64,000 nt of DNA from Telmatactis stephensoni (lineage: Eukaryota > Cnidaria > Anthozoa > Actiniaria > Isophelliidae), in the NCBI GenBank assembly GCA_029948255.1, contig JALIZF010001821.1:186001-250000 (forward strand), written 5' to 3'. The notes below the pieces were generated by a model. The model was not told where the DNA came from and ran no database searches. It worked only from the letters and a program-made list of their open reading frames with translations. Below, one piece after another: positions 31,173 through 43,187 of the stretch (positions are counted from its first letter, which is position 1; the number at the start of each line of letters is the position of its first letter). The position numbers and the translations under genes are program-made.

Positions 31173-34160
31173 AAATATTCACGCTAACACCTTGGCCAGG
31201 AATGTTGTTCACTCAACTGTGGTAAACTATCTACAAGTGCCCTCGCGGGATGGAGTACGGGTTTCGGGACCAAATCCTTCAGATCAATCTCCTCAGAGGT
31301 CGGTTTATTATACACCAAAGATCATGGTATCAAACGTAATGTCTCTTGTACCAAAGTTAGTTGAAGTGCAAGAATTTCTCCTTCGTACTCAAGTTGATCT
31401 CGCCTTTATTTCCGAAACCTGGCTGAAAACAACCATCGCAAACACCGTTGTAGATATTCCTGGTTATTCCATCATTCGGAGAGATCGGATGTCGAACGAT
31501 CATGGTGGAGTTTGCCTCTATATTAAAGAAAGTGGTTCCAGATTCAAACAACTCCAGGAATTGTCCTGTTGCGACGATCATGAAGTTTTGTGGGTACAAT
31601 TACGACCAAACCGCCTGCCAAGAGGTTTCTCCTCCCTTATTGTTGCTGTAGTTTATCATCCTCACTGGACTGAGACCGAGAACTCTTCCATGCGCGAGCA
31701 TTTGTTCAGGTCTCTCTCTCTTGCTGAGTCGAAATTTCCCAACTGTGCACTTATTGTTGCGGGTGACTTTAATCGCCTCGACATTAAATCGTTGAAGAAG
31801 CACTTTCGTCTTAAGCAAATCGTAAAAAAGCCAACCAGAAAGGATGCAATCCTCGACTTGATACTGACCAACTTACATGAGTTCTATGATGATCCACGTC
31901 ATTTTCCGCCGTTCGGTCTTTCAGACCATAATACCATAACAGCACAACCAAGGACTCGTGTTAGCAGTCGCTCAACAAAGTATGTATCCAAGCGTGATAT
32001 GCGTGCAAGCCGCAAAGCCGAAATGGGAAGATTCTTAAGCAGTATGGATTGGCCTAGTCTGTTCACCTCCCTTGAAAGCTGCGAAGACATGCTAAGCATG
32101 TTCTGTGAAACAATTCACGCTGGACTTGACCTTCTCATGCCAGTCAAAAAAGTTCGCGTCTGTTCATCTGACGCCCCGTGGATGACACAGCATTTAAAAT
32201 CACTAATCCTGAACAGACAAAAAGCTTTCCATAATAAGGGCCCCAACTCACCGCAATACAAGCTGTACAGGAATGTTGTAAACCGTGAGAGGAAAGTATG
32301 TAAAGCAAATTTTTACAAGCTTAAAGTTGAGAACATGAAGGAGGAAAACCCAAGGGTGTGGTGGAAAGAAGTTAAAAGGCTATGCGGAGCTCACCAACAT
32401 TCAAGCGATCTGATCAGCCAAATTCATGCTCATGATGTTCAAGAACTTTCTCCAAATGACCTGGCGAACGCAATCAACGATGCCTTCTTAGAACCCCTAC
32501 AAGAGTATCGTCTGCACCAGCCGCTGACTCGTCTACCCACTGATGAAATCTCATCGAAATTTCCAGATACATCCGAGTTCCGTATACACAAGCTGTTGTC
32601 GAAACTCAACCCATCAAAGGCAAGTGGTCCTGATGATATACCTAATTGGCTGCTACGTGAATACGCTGATCTCCTTGCTTATCCAGTTAGTAAGATAATA
32701 AGTGCCACTTTCATTGAACAACGTCTACCTCACACGTGGAAACTTGCCAATGTGTCACCATTACCTAAGAAGAAACCAGTAAACGACTTAAAGAAAGATT
32801 TAAGACCCATCTCTTTAACTTCATGTCTATCGAAAGTTGCTGAAGACTGTATCGTGGCTGATTATGTGAAACCTGCTGTGCTAAAAATTCTCGATCCAAA
32901 TCAGTATGGTGCCGTTCCCAAGTCATCAACAACTCAAGCCTTAATAGACATGGTACACAACTGGGCGAAGGGAACTGATGGGAATGGTGCAACAGCTAGA
33001 GTGATACTTTTCGACTACCGAAAAGCTTTTGATCTCATAGATCACTCAATCCTGGTAGACAAGCTGGGTAGATTGGATCTACCGAATAACATCATCAATT
33101 GGATCATTGACTTTCTATCTGACCGCTCTCAGCGAATCAAATTATCTGAAGGCTGCTTCTCTGAGTGGGGACCTGTACCGTCGGGGGTCCCTCAGGGAAC
33201 TAAACTAGGTCCATGGTTGTTCCTTGTCCTAATCAACGACTTGGAAATCAGCTCCTTAAATGCTCAGCTATGGAAATATGTTGATGATACGACAACATCT
33301 GAGATCGTCGCTAAAGGTAATGAAAGCAAGTCACAACTTATTGCCAATCAAGTTATCGAGTGGTCCATCAACAATAGAGTTCAACTCAACAATGACAAAT
33401 GCAAAGAACTGCGAATTTCTTTCGCCAAGAAATCACCGGAGTTCAACCCCATCCTTATCAACGGAGAGGATTTAGAAATCGTTCAAAGTGCAAAGTTGCT
33501 TGGCGTAACAATATCACATAATCTTTCATGGAACAACCATATTACTGAGATAGTCAAAAAAGCAGCCAAGCGTTTGTATTTTCTGGTACAGCTAAAAAGG
33601 GCAAAAGTACCTTTTAGTGACCTTGTGCTATTCTATACCACATGTGTTAGATCCATCCTAACCTACGCAGTACCTGTGTTCCATCATGCTCTACCGAAAT
33701 ATTTAAAAGTTGAACTGGAGCGCATCCAGAAACGAGCAATGGCAATCATCTGCCCTAGTATTGCGTACAATGACGCTCTAGATTTTATTGGTATTCCAAA
33801 GATTACTACTTATAATGAAGCTATCTGCGACAAGATGTTCGACGCCATAGTAAAAGACAGTGATAACCGTCTAAATAAGCTGCTCCCTCCCAAGAACAAT
33901 CCAACACTTTCTCTTAGGCGTAACAGATATTTTTCTATACCAAAGTGGAAGACCGACCGTTTCAAGAACACATTTATCACAACCTCAAGTCTTAAAAGAA
34001 ACAATGAACATTGACATGCATATAATATTGACATTTGAATTGGATTTATAATCAATATAATTTATATTTAAATTTGTAATTTTATCTATTCTAGTTTTAC
34101 GAATATGTAATTCAGCTTTCACGAGCTGCCATTTATTCAGCCAATAAACTATCTATCTAT
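31173..34160 (+). mobile_element. young non-LTR retrotransposon (CR1-like) inserted in the minor capsid gene
   Basis: A 2988-bp insertion bounded by the perfect 7-bp direct repeat CTTCATT (31166-31172, 34161-34167). Its 3' end is an ATCT microsatellite (CTATCTATCTAT) and it lacks a long poly(A), as in CR1-type elements. It carries one long intact coding frame with endonuclease and reverse transcriptase. Orientation is opposite to the interrupted capsid gene. Perfect duplication plus intact frame imply a recent insertion. Confidence 0.9.
31324..34014 (+). CDS. LINE endonuclease-reverse transcriptase, intact
   Basis: I take ATG at 31324 (MVSNVMSLVPKLVEVQEFLL); the open frame extends upstream but the element itself begins at 31173. 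The apurinic-type endonuclease shows FISETWLKT (Glu), GGVCLYI, VAGDFNRLD and LSDHNTIT (terminal Asp-His), about residues 1-200. Reverse transcriptase shows LNPSKASGPDDIPNWLL, LRPISLTSCLSKVAE, ILFDYRKAFDLIDH (A), PSGVPQGTKLGPWLFLVLIN (B) and the YVDD catalytic box in LWKYVDDTTTSE (C), then KLLGVTISHNLSWNNHI and CVRSILTYAVPVFHHAL. No stop or frameshift. No separate ORF1 is visible, so the copy may be 5'-truncated or of a one-ORF type. Confidence 0.92.
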   Translation: MVSNVMSLVPKLVEVQEFLLRTQVDLAFISETWLKTTIANTVVDIPGYSIIRRDRMSNDHGGVCLYIKESGSRFKQLQELSCCDDHEVLWVQLRPNRLPRGFSSLIVAVVYHPHWTETENSSMREHLFRSLSLAESKFPNCALIVAGDFNRLDIKSLKKHFRLKQIVKKPTRKDAILDLILTNLHEFYDDPRHFPPFGLSDHNTITAQPRTRVSSRSTKYVSKRDMRASRKAEMGRFLSSMDWPSLFTSLESCEDMLSMFCETIHAGLDLLMPVKKVRVCSSDAPWMTQHLKSLILNRQKAFHNKGPNSPQYKLYRNVVNRERKVCKANFYKLKVENMKEENPRVWWKEVKRLCGAHQHSSDLISQIHAHDVQELSPNDLANAINDAFLEPLQEYRLHQPLTRLPTDEISSKFPDTSEFRIHKLLSKLNPSKASGPDDIPNWLLREYADLLAYPVSKIISATFIEQRLPHTWKLANVSPLPKKKPVNDLKKDLRPISLTSCLSKVAEDCIVADYVKPAVLKILDPNQYGAVPKSSTTQALIDMVHNWAKGTDGNGATARVILFDYRKAFDLIDHSILVDKLGRLDLPNNIINWIIDFLSDRSQRIKLSEGCFSEWGPVPSGVPQGTKLGPWLFLVLINDLEISSLNAQLWKYVDDTTTSEIVAKGNESKSQLIANQVIEWSINNRVQLNNDKCKELRISFAKKSPEFNPILINGEDLEIVQSAKLLGVTISHNLSWNNHITEIVKKAAKRLYFLVQLKRAKVPFSDLVLFYTTCVRSILTYAVPVFHHALPKYLKVELERIQKRAMAIICPSIAYNDALDFIGIPKITTYNEAICDKMFDAIVKDSDNRLNKLLPPKNNPTLSLRRNRYFSIPKWKTDRFKNTFITTSSLKRNNEH

Positions 34161-34456
34161 CTTCATTCGGTGCTGCGGTGTTTTCGGGATAACTTCCTCC
34201 ACTGGAAATTCCAACATCCTCCCCATCCCATTGAAGGAGATTTGTTTATTGTTTATCAAATGGACGGTCACTTTTCGGTTGAGTTCATTATAGCTGAAAG
34301 ACACATTGCCCTTGTAGATCTTGTCCTTTACTTGTTCGTTCGTGGCTTACACAACACTTTGAATATTTTTGTAATGTCCTTTAGGGACGATACAACTGTC
34401 CACGGCACTACCTTTTCTTTGTAAGAGTTGAAATCGATTCCAAAAATCAAGGTCAT
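34161..34456 (-). pseudogene. candidate minor capsid protein, N-terminal part
   Basis: From ATG at 34456 the frame begins MTLIFGIDFNSYKEKVVPWT, meets a frameshift around 34335 and continues as KIYKGNVSFSYNELNRKVTV and a FPVEEVIPKTPQHRM segment that runs into the LINE insertion site. The continuation is at 31172. Beta-strand-like alternation is compatible with a jelly-roll. The split and the frameshift leave it non-functional. Confidence 0.6.
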
Positions 34457-34605
34457 GGATATAATTCCAACTGTGTGGATACGTTATCTCAATTAAAGCA
34501 ACCTCCCATGCTCCTGTTAACACAATGGTTTTTTAATGGTTGAAGTGTTCAACTGATTTGTGGGAAAACCCTAAGCCCTCGGCTTATAAGACGTTTGTCC
34601 TGGAA

Positions 34606-34700
34606 GCGGATCGCCGTCGCGTAACTCCCTGGTCGCCGTTGCGTGACTCCCCTTTTGCCGGCGCGTGACATCCCCTCTATCGGGGCGTGACTTCCCCCCT
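34606..34700 (+). repeat. right subterminal tandem repeats of the Polinton
   Basis: Four diverged units of about 22 bp share GCCG-(T/G)CGCGTGACTCCCC: GCCGTCGCGTAACTCCC, GCCGTTGCGTGACTCCCC, GCCGGCGCGTGACATCCCC and CGGGGCGTGACTTCCCC. They adjoin the right terminal repeat and have no counterpart at the left end. They are much more GC-rich than the surroundings and could be protein-binding sites for terminal protein, polymerase or integrase. Confidence 0.75.
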
Positions 34701-34754
34701 TGCACCGCGCACAGCGGCGCGCACCGGGCCCAGAACCGCTATTTGTATACTACT
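34699..34754 (-). repeat. Polinton right terminal inverted repeat
   Basis: Reverse complement of 10735-10790 with five mismatches, ending GTATACTACT and followed directly by the duplicated target CTCAGT at 34755-34760. Confidence 0.92.
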
Positions 34755-34760
34755 CTCAGT

Positions 34761-35215
34761 GTTTCCATATGATCGCGGACAACTGCCAATTTCTTAGCTT
34801 CAAACCACTTCTATTTGTGTTTACAACGATCCGAATCCTTTTTGGTGCTCATTTTGCTATGTTAGTGCTATGCCGAAAATAATCGGACTTGTATTTCAGT
34901 AGAAAGCTCAAAAGATGCGTCAGTTTTCTTGAATTTATTCGAAATAAGCAGTAGTATTCACTAATTTACATCGATAATAATTTTGTATTAAATACTGTTC
35001 TCATTTTATCAAAATTCTAAGCACAAATAACAAGTTATAAAACGTTTTTTGAGGTTTTAGGCGTTCATATCAAAAAATATATCATATTATGGTATACATT
35101 TGGATCGCTCCATCGCAGAATTTGTTTCCATATGATCGCGCGGACGATCGCGGGATCGCGGAAGCGTGTTTCCATATGATCGCGGTCGATCGCGGACGAT
35201 CGCTGAGCATCCCCT
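34761..35215. repeat. CGATCGCGG motif region, right flank of the Polinton
   Basis: GTTTCCATATGATCGCGG recurs three times (34759, 35125, 35165), separated by AT-rich sequence, and again at 10667 on the other side of the Polinton. No gene is seen. Probably one or two short non-autonomous elements that served as the Polinton target. Confidence 0.55.
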
Positions 35216-35225
35216 TTAATAAACT

Positions 35226-35452
35226 AAAGGCGGCGAAATACGAGACACAAAAACCCTCAACTTGTCGCGCAACATTGTTGCGTTGCAGGTTATTGATCGA
35301 TGTTGCATGTTTTTCACCTCGCGAAATTTTTGTTGTTGTGTGACAAGTTGAGATCGCGAGGTGAAAAACGCGCAACATCGATCAAAAACCTGCAACGCAA
35401 CAATGTTGCGCGACAAGTTGAGGGTTTTTGTGTCTCGTATTTCGCCACCTTA
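35226..35452. mobile_element. near-perfect 225-bp palindrome (MITE)
   Basis: Arms AAGGCGGCGAAATACGAGAC... and ...TCTCGTATTTCGCCACCTT are inverted copies over about 100 bp each, containing TTGTCGCGCAACATTGTTGC and GCAACATCGATC, with a loop of only about 25 bp. Transcribed, it would form a long hairpin. Short frames on it are mirror images. Target duplication unclear. Confidence 0.8.
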
Positions 35453-35922
35453 ATTCTAATTACAAGTTTCTCGTACCATTAGATTGCCGTCCATCAGAAA
35501 CCTCATTAGACGAAGCTGCCACACAATCTAAACATAGAAAAAATTAACCAATCAATTTGAATAGCAAAAGTTAGCAAATTTGAATAGCACAAGTTGGCAA
35601 TTTGAATAGCACAAGTTAGCAATTTGAATACACAAGTTATGTTAGATTTACATTATTTAGTTGAGATTATTTCAGTGGACTGCCTGGAAACTAGCTGGAT
35701 AGCTAAGCGCTTTTCTACTATAAACAAATCATTTACATTTACATTTACAGCATTAATAAACTAATTCTAATTAGAAGTTTCTCGTACCATTAGATTGCCG
35801 TCCATCAGAGTCCTCATCAGACGAAGCTGCCACACATTCTAAACATAGAAAAAAATTAACCAATCATTTTGAATAGCACAAGTTAGCAAGTTATGTTAGA
35901 TTTACATTATTTAGTTGAGATT

Positions 35923-37845
35923 CCCTTATCAAAATTTGTTATACAAAATGTATACATTTGGTGCTAGAATGTATACATCAGATGTACAAATAGAGGATTT
36001 TGTTTAAAAATGTTAGTTCGGGCATATATTTTAATAATAAAAGTTAATATGATAAGCCACTTTGTAAACATGTTGATTTACTTGATATTTCGGTCATCAT
36101 CCGATGGTCATACATCAAATATACAAACACCTAAAATTAAAATTAACAGTCAACTCTGTTGTATACTTTTTGTATACATCTACAAAGATGTACCATACAT
36201 CAAATGTACATCACTATACATCAAATGTACAACAGAGTTGTTTGTATAATTTTTGTATACATAGAATATACAAATGTTGAAATTATCAATTCAAAATGAA
36301 TGGATTCACAGCTTTTTAGGAACTCCTAGGAAAATACAAAGTTCAACAAAAATTGAACATTTTACAAAATGCAAAATAAAAATTTACTGATCCAATTAAT
36401 CTGCAAACTCTACAAGAATGCTGTTGTCACTTATCGATGAATACTGATCTTTAAAAAGACACAAAGCCCTTGATCTTACCTCATATATTCAAAGAAATGA
36501 TTCTAATACATTTAACATATCAAAAATACACTTCAAAATAATTTGCAATGATGAGAACATTGTTTGTGCTCTAACACTATTCCAAATCCGAGAAAAACTG
36601 GCACGAGTTATGAGTTTTGACAAACTGACCAATTAGAGCACTGTATTTTATCATGTGACATGTTTGAATGGCTTGGCGGCCATTTGTATGTGTTCTCGGT
36701 TGAACTGAAAATAACAGCAGGTTTTAGCTTCTGAAATGCTTTGTTTTTTGATAATAGTAGATTCTATTCATGTTCAATGGAGCAGAGACACTTCAGAAGT
36801 ATTCTTGTCGCATTGTTTCAGAGTAAAATTCTTGCTCTTTAACTAAAATGATGGATGTAAACATGTAGCGATCTACAACGCATTCGACAAGATTGCTAGA
36901 ATGATCCGAGAACTCGGTTTAATTTGAAAAAGGTAAACCATTCTCTTAATATAATGTAATTTTGAAGAAACTGAGTGCCACACTAAAGGTTTTCTGCATC
37001 TAACTTTTCAATGTGACTCAAGATTTTGAAGAAACTAGTGCATCTGATAACAAAGCTCTAAGCGACTTATCCCCGTTTGATGACTAAATAATATTCAATC
37101 GTGATATGATTGCCGTATAATTTGATTTATTTCTCTTCAGTACTTTCATTGATAAACTGAATACTTGGATAAAGTTATATTTTAAAACTGAGTTATAATT
37201 TCTGCCAAATCAGATAAGTTTAAGGAATTTAAAAATGAAACCAATACATCTCATAATTGAACACTTTGTCCTTCTAGATTGAACAAGTACATGTATAAAA
37301 AGACACTGTCACTGACATCCAAGCTGTAATCTGTAACAGATCATGATGAGTTATTCCAAATTAAACTTCTTGTTAGGTTTCCTTTCAGAAACAAGAATTA
37401 ATAGTAAACCTTCAAATATGTGCTTGCAAATAAGCAACTAATAATGGACTTTATCTTGATCAATAATTTTGATTTGGGAGAAATTTATATTTATATACAA
37501 TTTCCACTTTAAATAAATATATTCAGTGTTTCATATTTTGTAATGTTTTTTTTTTAACTTATAAAAACATTTCTATTATTCCTAGTATTTAAACTGTTAA
37601 GGTCAGTTTCCCACTTATATGAAAACCACCCTGATGTACATGGTAGTTGAATGTATACATTTTGTATACATCCTTTGTACATTTTTTGTATACATCATAT
37701 ATCCATTTTGTATACACATTGGTTCCAAATTATGGATACAAAATGTATACATTTAAGGACTGCAATGTATTTAAAATGTATACTTCTAATGTATACATTT
37801 TATACGAAAAATGTATACAATTTGTATAACAAATTTTGATAAGGG
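35923..37845. mobile_element. 1.9-kb TIR element with TGTATACAT termini, copy I
   Basis: Ends CCCTTATCAAAATTTGTTAT and ATAACAAATTTTGATAAGGG form inverted repeats; both subterminal regions are crowded with TGTATACAT/ATGTATACA motifs. The insertion splits the exon-array unit at GTTGAGATT, as seen from uninterrupted units, with at most a 2-3 bp duplication. No transposase or convincing gene; a 79-codon open frame near 36010 recurs in every copy only because the DNA is nearly identical. Confidence 0.8.
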
Positions 37846-38774
37846 TTATTACAGTGGAGTGCCTAGAAACTAGCTAGATAGCTAAGCGCTTTTCTACTAC
37901 AAACAAATCATTTACATTTACATTTACAGCATTAATAAACTAATTCTAATTACAAGTTTCTCGTACCATTAGATTGCCGTCCATCAGAGTCCTCATCAGA
38001 CGAAGCTGCCACACATTCTAAAAATAGAAAAAATTAACCAATCAATTTGAATAGCAAAAGTTAGCAAATTTGAATAGCACAAGTTGGCAATTCGAATAGC
38101 ACAAGTTATGATTGTTAGATTTACATTATTTAGTTGAGATTATTTTATTGGAGTGCCTGGGAACTAGCTGGATAGCTAAGCGCTTTTCCACTACAAACAA
38201 ATAATTTACATTTACATTTACAGCATTAATAAACTAATTCTAATTAGAAGTTTCTCGTACCATTAGATTGCCGTCCATCAGAGTCCTCATCAGACGAAGC
38301 TGTCACACATTCTAAAAATAGAAAAAATTAAAAAATCAATTTGAATAGCAAAAGTTAGCAAATTTGAATAGCACAAGTTGGCAATTCGAATAGCACAAGT
38401 TATGATTGTTAGATTTACATTATTTAGTTGAGATTATTTTATTGGAGTGCCTGGGAACTAGCTGGATAGCTAAGCGCTTTTCCACTACAAACAAATAATT
38501 TACATTTACATTTACAGCATTAATAAACTAATTCTAATTAGAAGTTTCTCGTACCATTAGATTGCCGTCCATCAGAGTCCTCATCAGACGAAGCTGCCAC
38601 ACATTCTAAAAATTGAAAAAAATTAACCAATCAATTTGAATAGCAAAAGTTAGCAAATTTGAATAGCACAAGTTGGCAATTCGAATAGCACAAGTTATGA
38701 TATGTTAGACTGATTTACATTTGAATAGCACAAGTTAGCAAGTTATGTTAGATTTACATTATTTAGTTGAGATT

Positions 38775-40600
38775 CCCTTATCAAAATTTGTTCAGATACA
38801 AAATGTATACATTTGGTGCTAGAATGCATACATCAGATGTACAAATAGAGGATTTTGTTTAAAAATGTTAGTTCGGGCATATATTTTAATAATAAAAGTT
38901 AATATGATAAGCCACTTTGTAAACATGTTGATTTACTTGATATTTCGGTCATCATCCGATGGTCATACATCAAATATACAAACACCTAAAATTAAAATTA
39001 ACAGTCAACTCTGTTGTATACTTTTTGTATACATCTACAAAGATGTACCATACATCAAATGTACATCACTATACATCAAATGTACAACTGAGTTGTTTGT
39101 ATAATTTTTGTATACATAGAATATACAAATGTTGAAATTATCAATTCAAAATGAATGGATTCACAGCTTTTTAGGAACTCCTAGGAAAATACAAAGTTCA
39201 ACAAAAATTGAACATTTTACAAAATGCAAAATAAAAATTTACTGATCCAATTAATCTGCAAACTCTACAAGAATGCTGTTGTCACTTATCGATGAATACT
39301 GATCTTTAAAAAGACACAAAGCCCTTGATCTTACCTCATATATTCAAAGAAATGATTCTAATACATTTAACATATCAAAAATACACTTCAAAATAATTTG
39401 CAATGATGAGAACATTGTTTGTGCTCTAACACTATTCCAAATCCGAGAAAAACTGGCACGAGTTATGAGTTTTGACAAACTGACCAATTAGAGCACTGTA
39501 TTTTATCATGTGACATGTTTGAATGGCTTGGCGGCCATTTGTATGTGTTCTCGGTTGAACTGAAAATAACAGCAGGTTTTAGCTTCTGAAATGCTTTGTT
39601 TTTTGATAATAGTAGATTCTATTCATGTTCAATGGAGCAGAGACACTTCAGAAGTATTCTTGTCGCATTGTTTCAGAGTAAAATTCTTGCTCTTTAACTA
39701 AAATGATGGATGTAAACATGTAGCGATCTACAACGCATTCGACAAGATTGCTAGAATGATCCGAGAACTCGGTTTAATTTGAAAAAGGTAAACCATTCTC
39801 TTAATGTAATGTAATTTTGAAGAAACTGAGTGCCACACTAAAGGTTTTCTGCATCTAACTTTTCAATGTGACTCAAGATTTTAAAGAAACTAGTGCATCT
39901 GATAACAAAGCTCTAAGCGACTTATCCCCGTTTGATGACTAAATAATATTCAATCGTGATATGATTGCCGTATAATTTGATTTATTTCTCTTCAGTACTT
40001 TCATTGATAAACTGAATACTTGGATAAAGTTATATTTTAAAACTGAGTTATAATTTCTGCCAAATCAGATAAGTTTAAGGAATTTAAAAATGAAACCAAT
40101 ACATCTCATAATTGAACACTTTGTCCTTCTAGATTGAACAAGTACATGTATAAAAAGACACTGTCACTGACATCCAAGCTGTAATCTGTAACAGATTATG
40201 ATGAGTTATTCCAAATTAAACTTCTTGTTAGGTTTCCTTTCAGAAACAGGAATTAATAGTAAACCTTCAAATATGTGCTTGCAAATAAGCAACTAATAAT
40301 GGACTTTATCTTGATCAATAATTTTGATTTGGGAGAAATTTATATTTATATACAATTTCCACTTTAAATAAATATATTCAGTGTTTCATATTTTGTAATG
40401 TTTTTTTTTAACTTATAAAAACATTTCTATTATTCCTAGTATTTAAACTGTTAAGGTCAGTTTCCCACTTATATGAAAACCACCCTGATGTACATGGTAG
40501 TTGAATGTATACATTTTGTATACATCCTTTGTACATTTTTTGTATACATCATATATCCATTTTGTATACACATTGGTTCCAAATTATGGATACAAAATGA
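38775..40600. mobile_element. TGTATACAT element, copy II, right end deleted
   Basis: Nearly identical to copy I but stops at GGATACAAAATG and passes straight into array sequence (TTTACATTATTTAGTTCAG), so the right terminus is lost. Its left junction with the array is the same as in copies I and III, meaning it arose by segmental duplication rather than new insertion. Confidence 0.8.
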
Positions 40601-41255
40601 TTTACATTATTTAGTTCAGATTATTTTATTGGAGTGCCTGGGAACTAGCTGGATAGCTAAGCGCTTTTCCACTACAAACAAATAATTTACATTTACATTT
40701 ACAGCATTAATAAACTAATTCTAATTAGAAGTTTCTCGTACCATTAGATTGCCGTCCATCAGAGTCCTCATCAGACGAAGCTGCCACACATTCTAAAAAT
40801 AGAAAAAATTAAAAAATCAATTTGAATAGCAAAAGTTAGCAAATTTGAATAGCACAAGTTGGCAATTCGAATAGCACAAGTTATGATTGTTAGATTTACA
40901 TTATTTAGTTGAGATTATTTTATTGGAGTGCCTGGGAACTAGCTGGATAGCTAAGCGCTTTTCCACTACAAACAAATAATTTACATTTACATTTACAGCA
41001 TTAATAAACTAATTCTAATTAGAAGTTTCTCGTACCATTAGATTGCCGTCCATCAGAGTCCTCATCAGACGAAGCTGCCACACATTCTAAAAATTGAAAA
41101 AAATTAACCAATCAATTTGAATAGCAAAAGTTAGCAAATTTGAATAGCACAAGTTGGCAATTCGAATAGCACAAGTTATGATATGTTAGACTGATTTACA
41201 TTTGAATAGCACAAGTTAGCAAGTTATGTTAGATTTACATTATTTAGTTGAGATT

Positions 41256-43187
41256 CCCTTATCAAAATTTGTTCAGATACAAAATGTATACATTTGGTGC
41301 TAGAATGTATACATCAGATGTACAAATAGAGGATTTTGTTTAAAAATGTTAGTTCGGGCATATATTTTAATAATAAAAGTTAATATGATAAGCCACTTTG
41401 TAAACATGTTGATTTACTTGATATTTCGGTCATCATCCGATGGTCATACATCAAATATACAAACACCTAAAATTAAAATTAACAGTCAACTCTGTTGTAT
41501 ACTTTTTGTATACATCTACAAAGATGTACCATACATCAAATGTACATCACTATACATCAAATGTACAACTGAGTTGTTTGTATAATTTTTGTATACATAG
41601 AATATACAAATGTTGAAATTATCAATTCAAAATGAATGGATTCACAGCTTTTTAGGAACTCCTAGGAAAATACAAAGTTCAACAAAAATTGAACATTTTA
41701 CAAAATGCAAAATAAAAATTTACTGATCCAATTAATCTGCAAACTCTACAAGAATGCTGTTGTCACTTATCGATGAATACTGATCTTTAAAAAGACACAA
41801 AGCCCTTGATCTTACCTCATATATTCAAAGAAATGATTCTAATACATTTAACATATCAAAAATACACTTCAAAATAATTTGCAATGATGAGAACATTGTT
41901 TGTGCTCTAACACTATTCCAAATCCGAGAAAAACTGGCACGAGTTATGAGTTTTGACAAACTGACCAATTAGAGCACTGTATTTTATCATGTGACATGTT
42001 TGAATGGCTTGGCGGCCATTTGTATGTGTTCTCGGTTGAACTGAAAATAACAGCAGGTTTTAGCTTCTGAAATGCTTTGTTTTTTTGATAATAGTAGATT
42101 CTATTCATGTTCAATGGAGCAGAGACACTTCGAAGTATTCTTGTCGCATTGTTTCAGAGTAAAATTCTTGCTCTTTAACTAAAATGATGGATGTAAACAT
42201 GTAGCGATCTACAACGCATTCGACAAGATTGCTAGAATGATCCGAGAACTCGGTTTAATTTGAAAAAGGTAAACCATTCTCTTAATATAATGTAATTTTG
42301 AAGAAACTGAGTGCCACACTAAAGGTTTTCTGCATCTAACTTTTCAATGTGACTCAAGATTTTGAAGAAACTAGTGCATCTGATAACAAAGCTCTAAGCG
42401 ACTTATCTCCGTTTGATGACTAAATAATATTCAATCGTGATATGATTGTATAATTTGATTTATTTCTCTTCAGTACTTTCATTGATAAACTGAATACTTG
42501 GATAAAGTTATATTTTAAAACTGAGTTATAATTTCTGCCAAATCAGATAAGTTTAAGGAATTTAAAAATGAAACCTCATAATCGAACACTCATAATTGAA
42601 CACTCTGTCCTTCTAGATTGAACAAGTACATGTATAAAAAGACACTGTCACTGACGTCCAAGCTGTAATCTGTAACAGATCATGAGTTATTCCAAATTAA
42701 ACTTCTTGTTAGGTTTCCTTTCAGAAACAGGAATTAATAGTAAACCTTCAAATATGTGCTTGCAAATAAGCAACTAATAATGGACTTTATCTTGATCAAT
42801 AATTTTGATTTGGGAGAAATTTATATTTATATACAATTTCCACTTTAAATAAATATATTCAGTGTTTCATATTTTGTAATGTTTTTTTTTTAACTTATAA
42901 AAACATTTCTATTATTCCTAGTATTTAAACTGTTAAGGTCAGTTTCCCACTTATATGAAAACCACCCTGATGTACATGGTAGTTGAATGTATACATTTTG
43001 TATACATCCTTTGTACATTTTTTGTATACATCATATATCCATTTTGTATACACATTGGTTCCAATTGCAAATTATGGATACAAAATGTATACATCTAAGG
43101 ACTGCAATGTATTTAAAATGTATACGTCTAATGTATACATTTTATACAAAAAATGTATACAATTTGTATAACAAATTTTGATAAGGG
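41256..43187. mobile_element. TGTATACAT element, copy III, complete
   Basis: Both ends present, same left and right junctions with the array unit as copy I. Small indels (for example a doubled CATAAT..GAACACT near 42575) distinguish it from copy I. Confidence 0.8.

Larger units (their letters stand above)
10735..34754. mobile_element. complete but degraded Polinton/Maverick (24.0 kb)
   Basis: Terminal inverted repeats start AGTAGTATAC and end GTATACTACT, matching the AG...CT ends usual for Polintons, and the element is flanked by the perfect 6-bp direct repeat CTCAGT (10729-10734, 34755-34760), the duplication length characteristic of the family. Inside are recognisable integrase, major capsid, adenain-like protease, packaging ATPase and DNA polymerase B genes. 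Integrase, capsid and protease run rightward from the left end; the others run leftward. At least six later insertions (12759-14188, 14637-16372, 19462-20120, about 22183-23470, 28991-29349, 31173-34160) inflate it; without them it would be roughly 14-16 kb, normal for the group. Most genes carry stops or frameshifts. Confidence 0.95.

Noticed and set aside
36010..41585. A 79-codon frame (MLVRAYILIIKVNMISHF...) present three times, suggesting a conserved gene
   Set aside because: The three copies are near-identical DNA inside recently duplicated transposon copies, so conservation of the frame is not informative; composition is that of AT-rich non-coding DNA.
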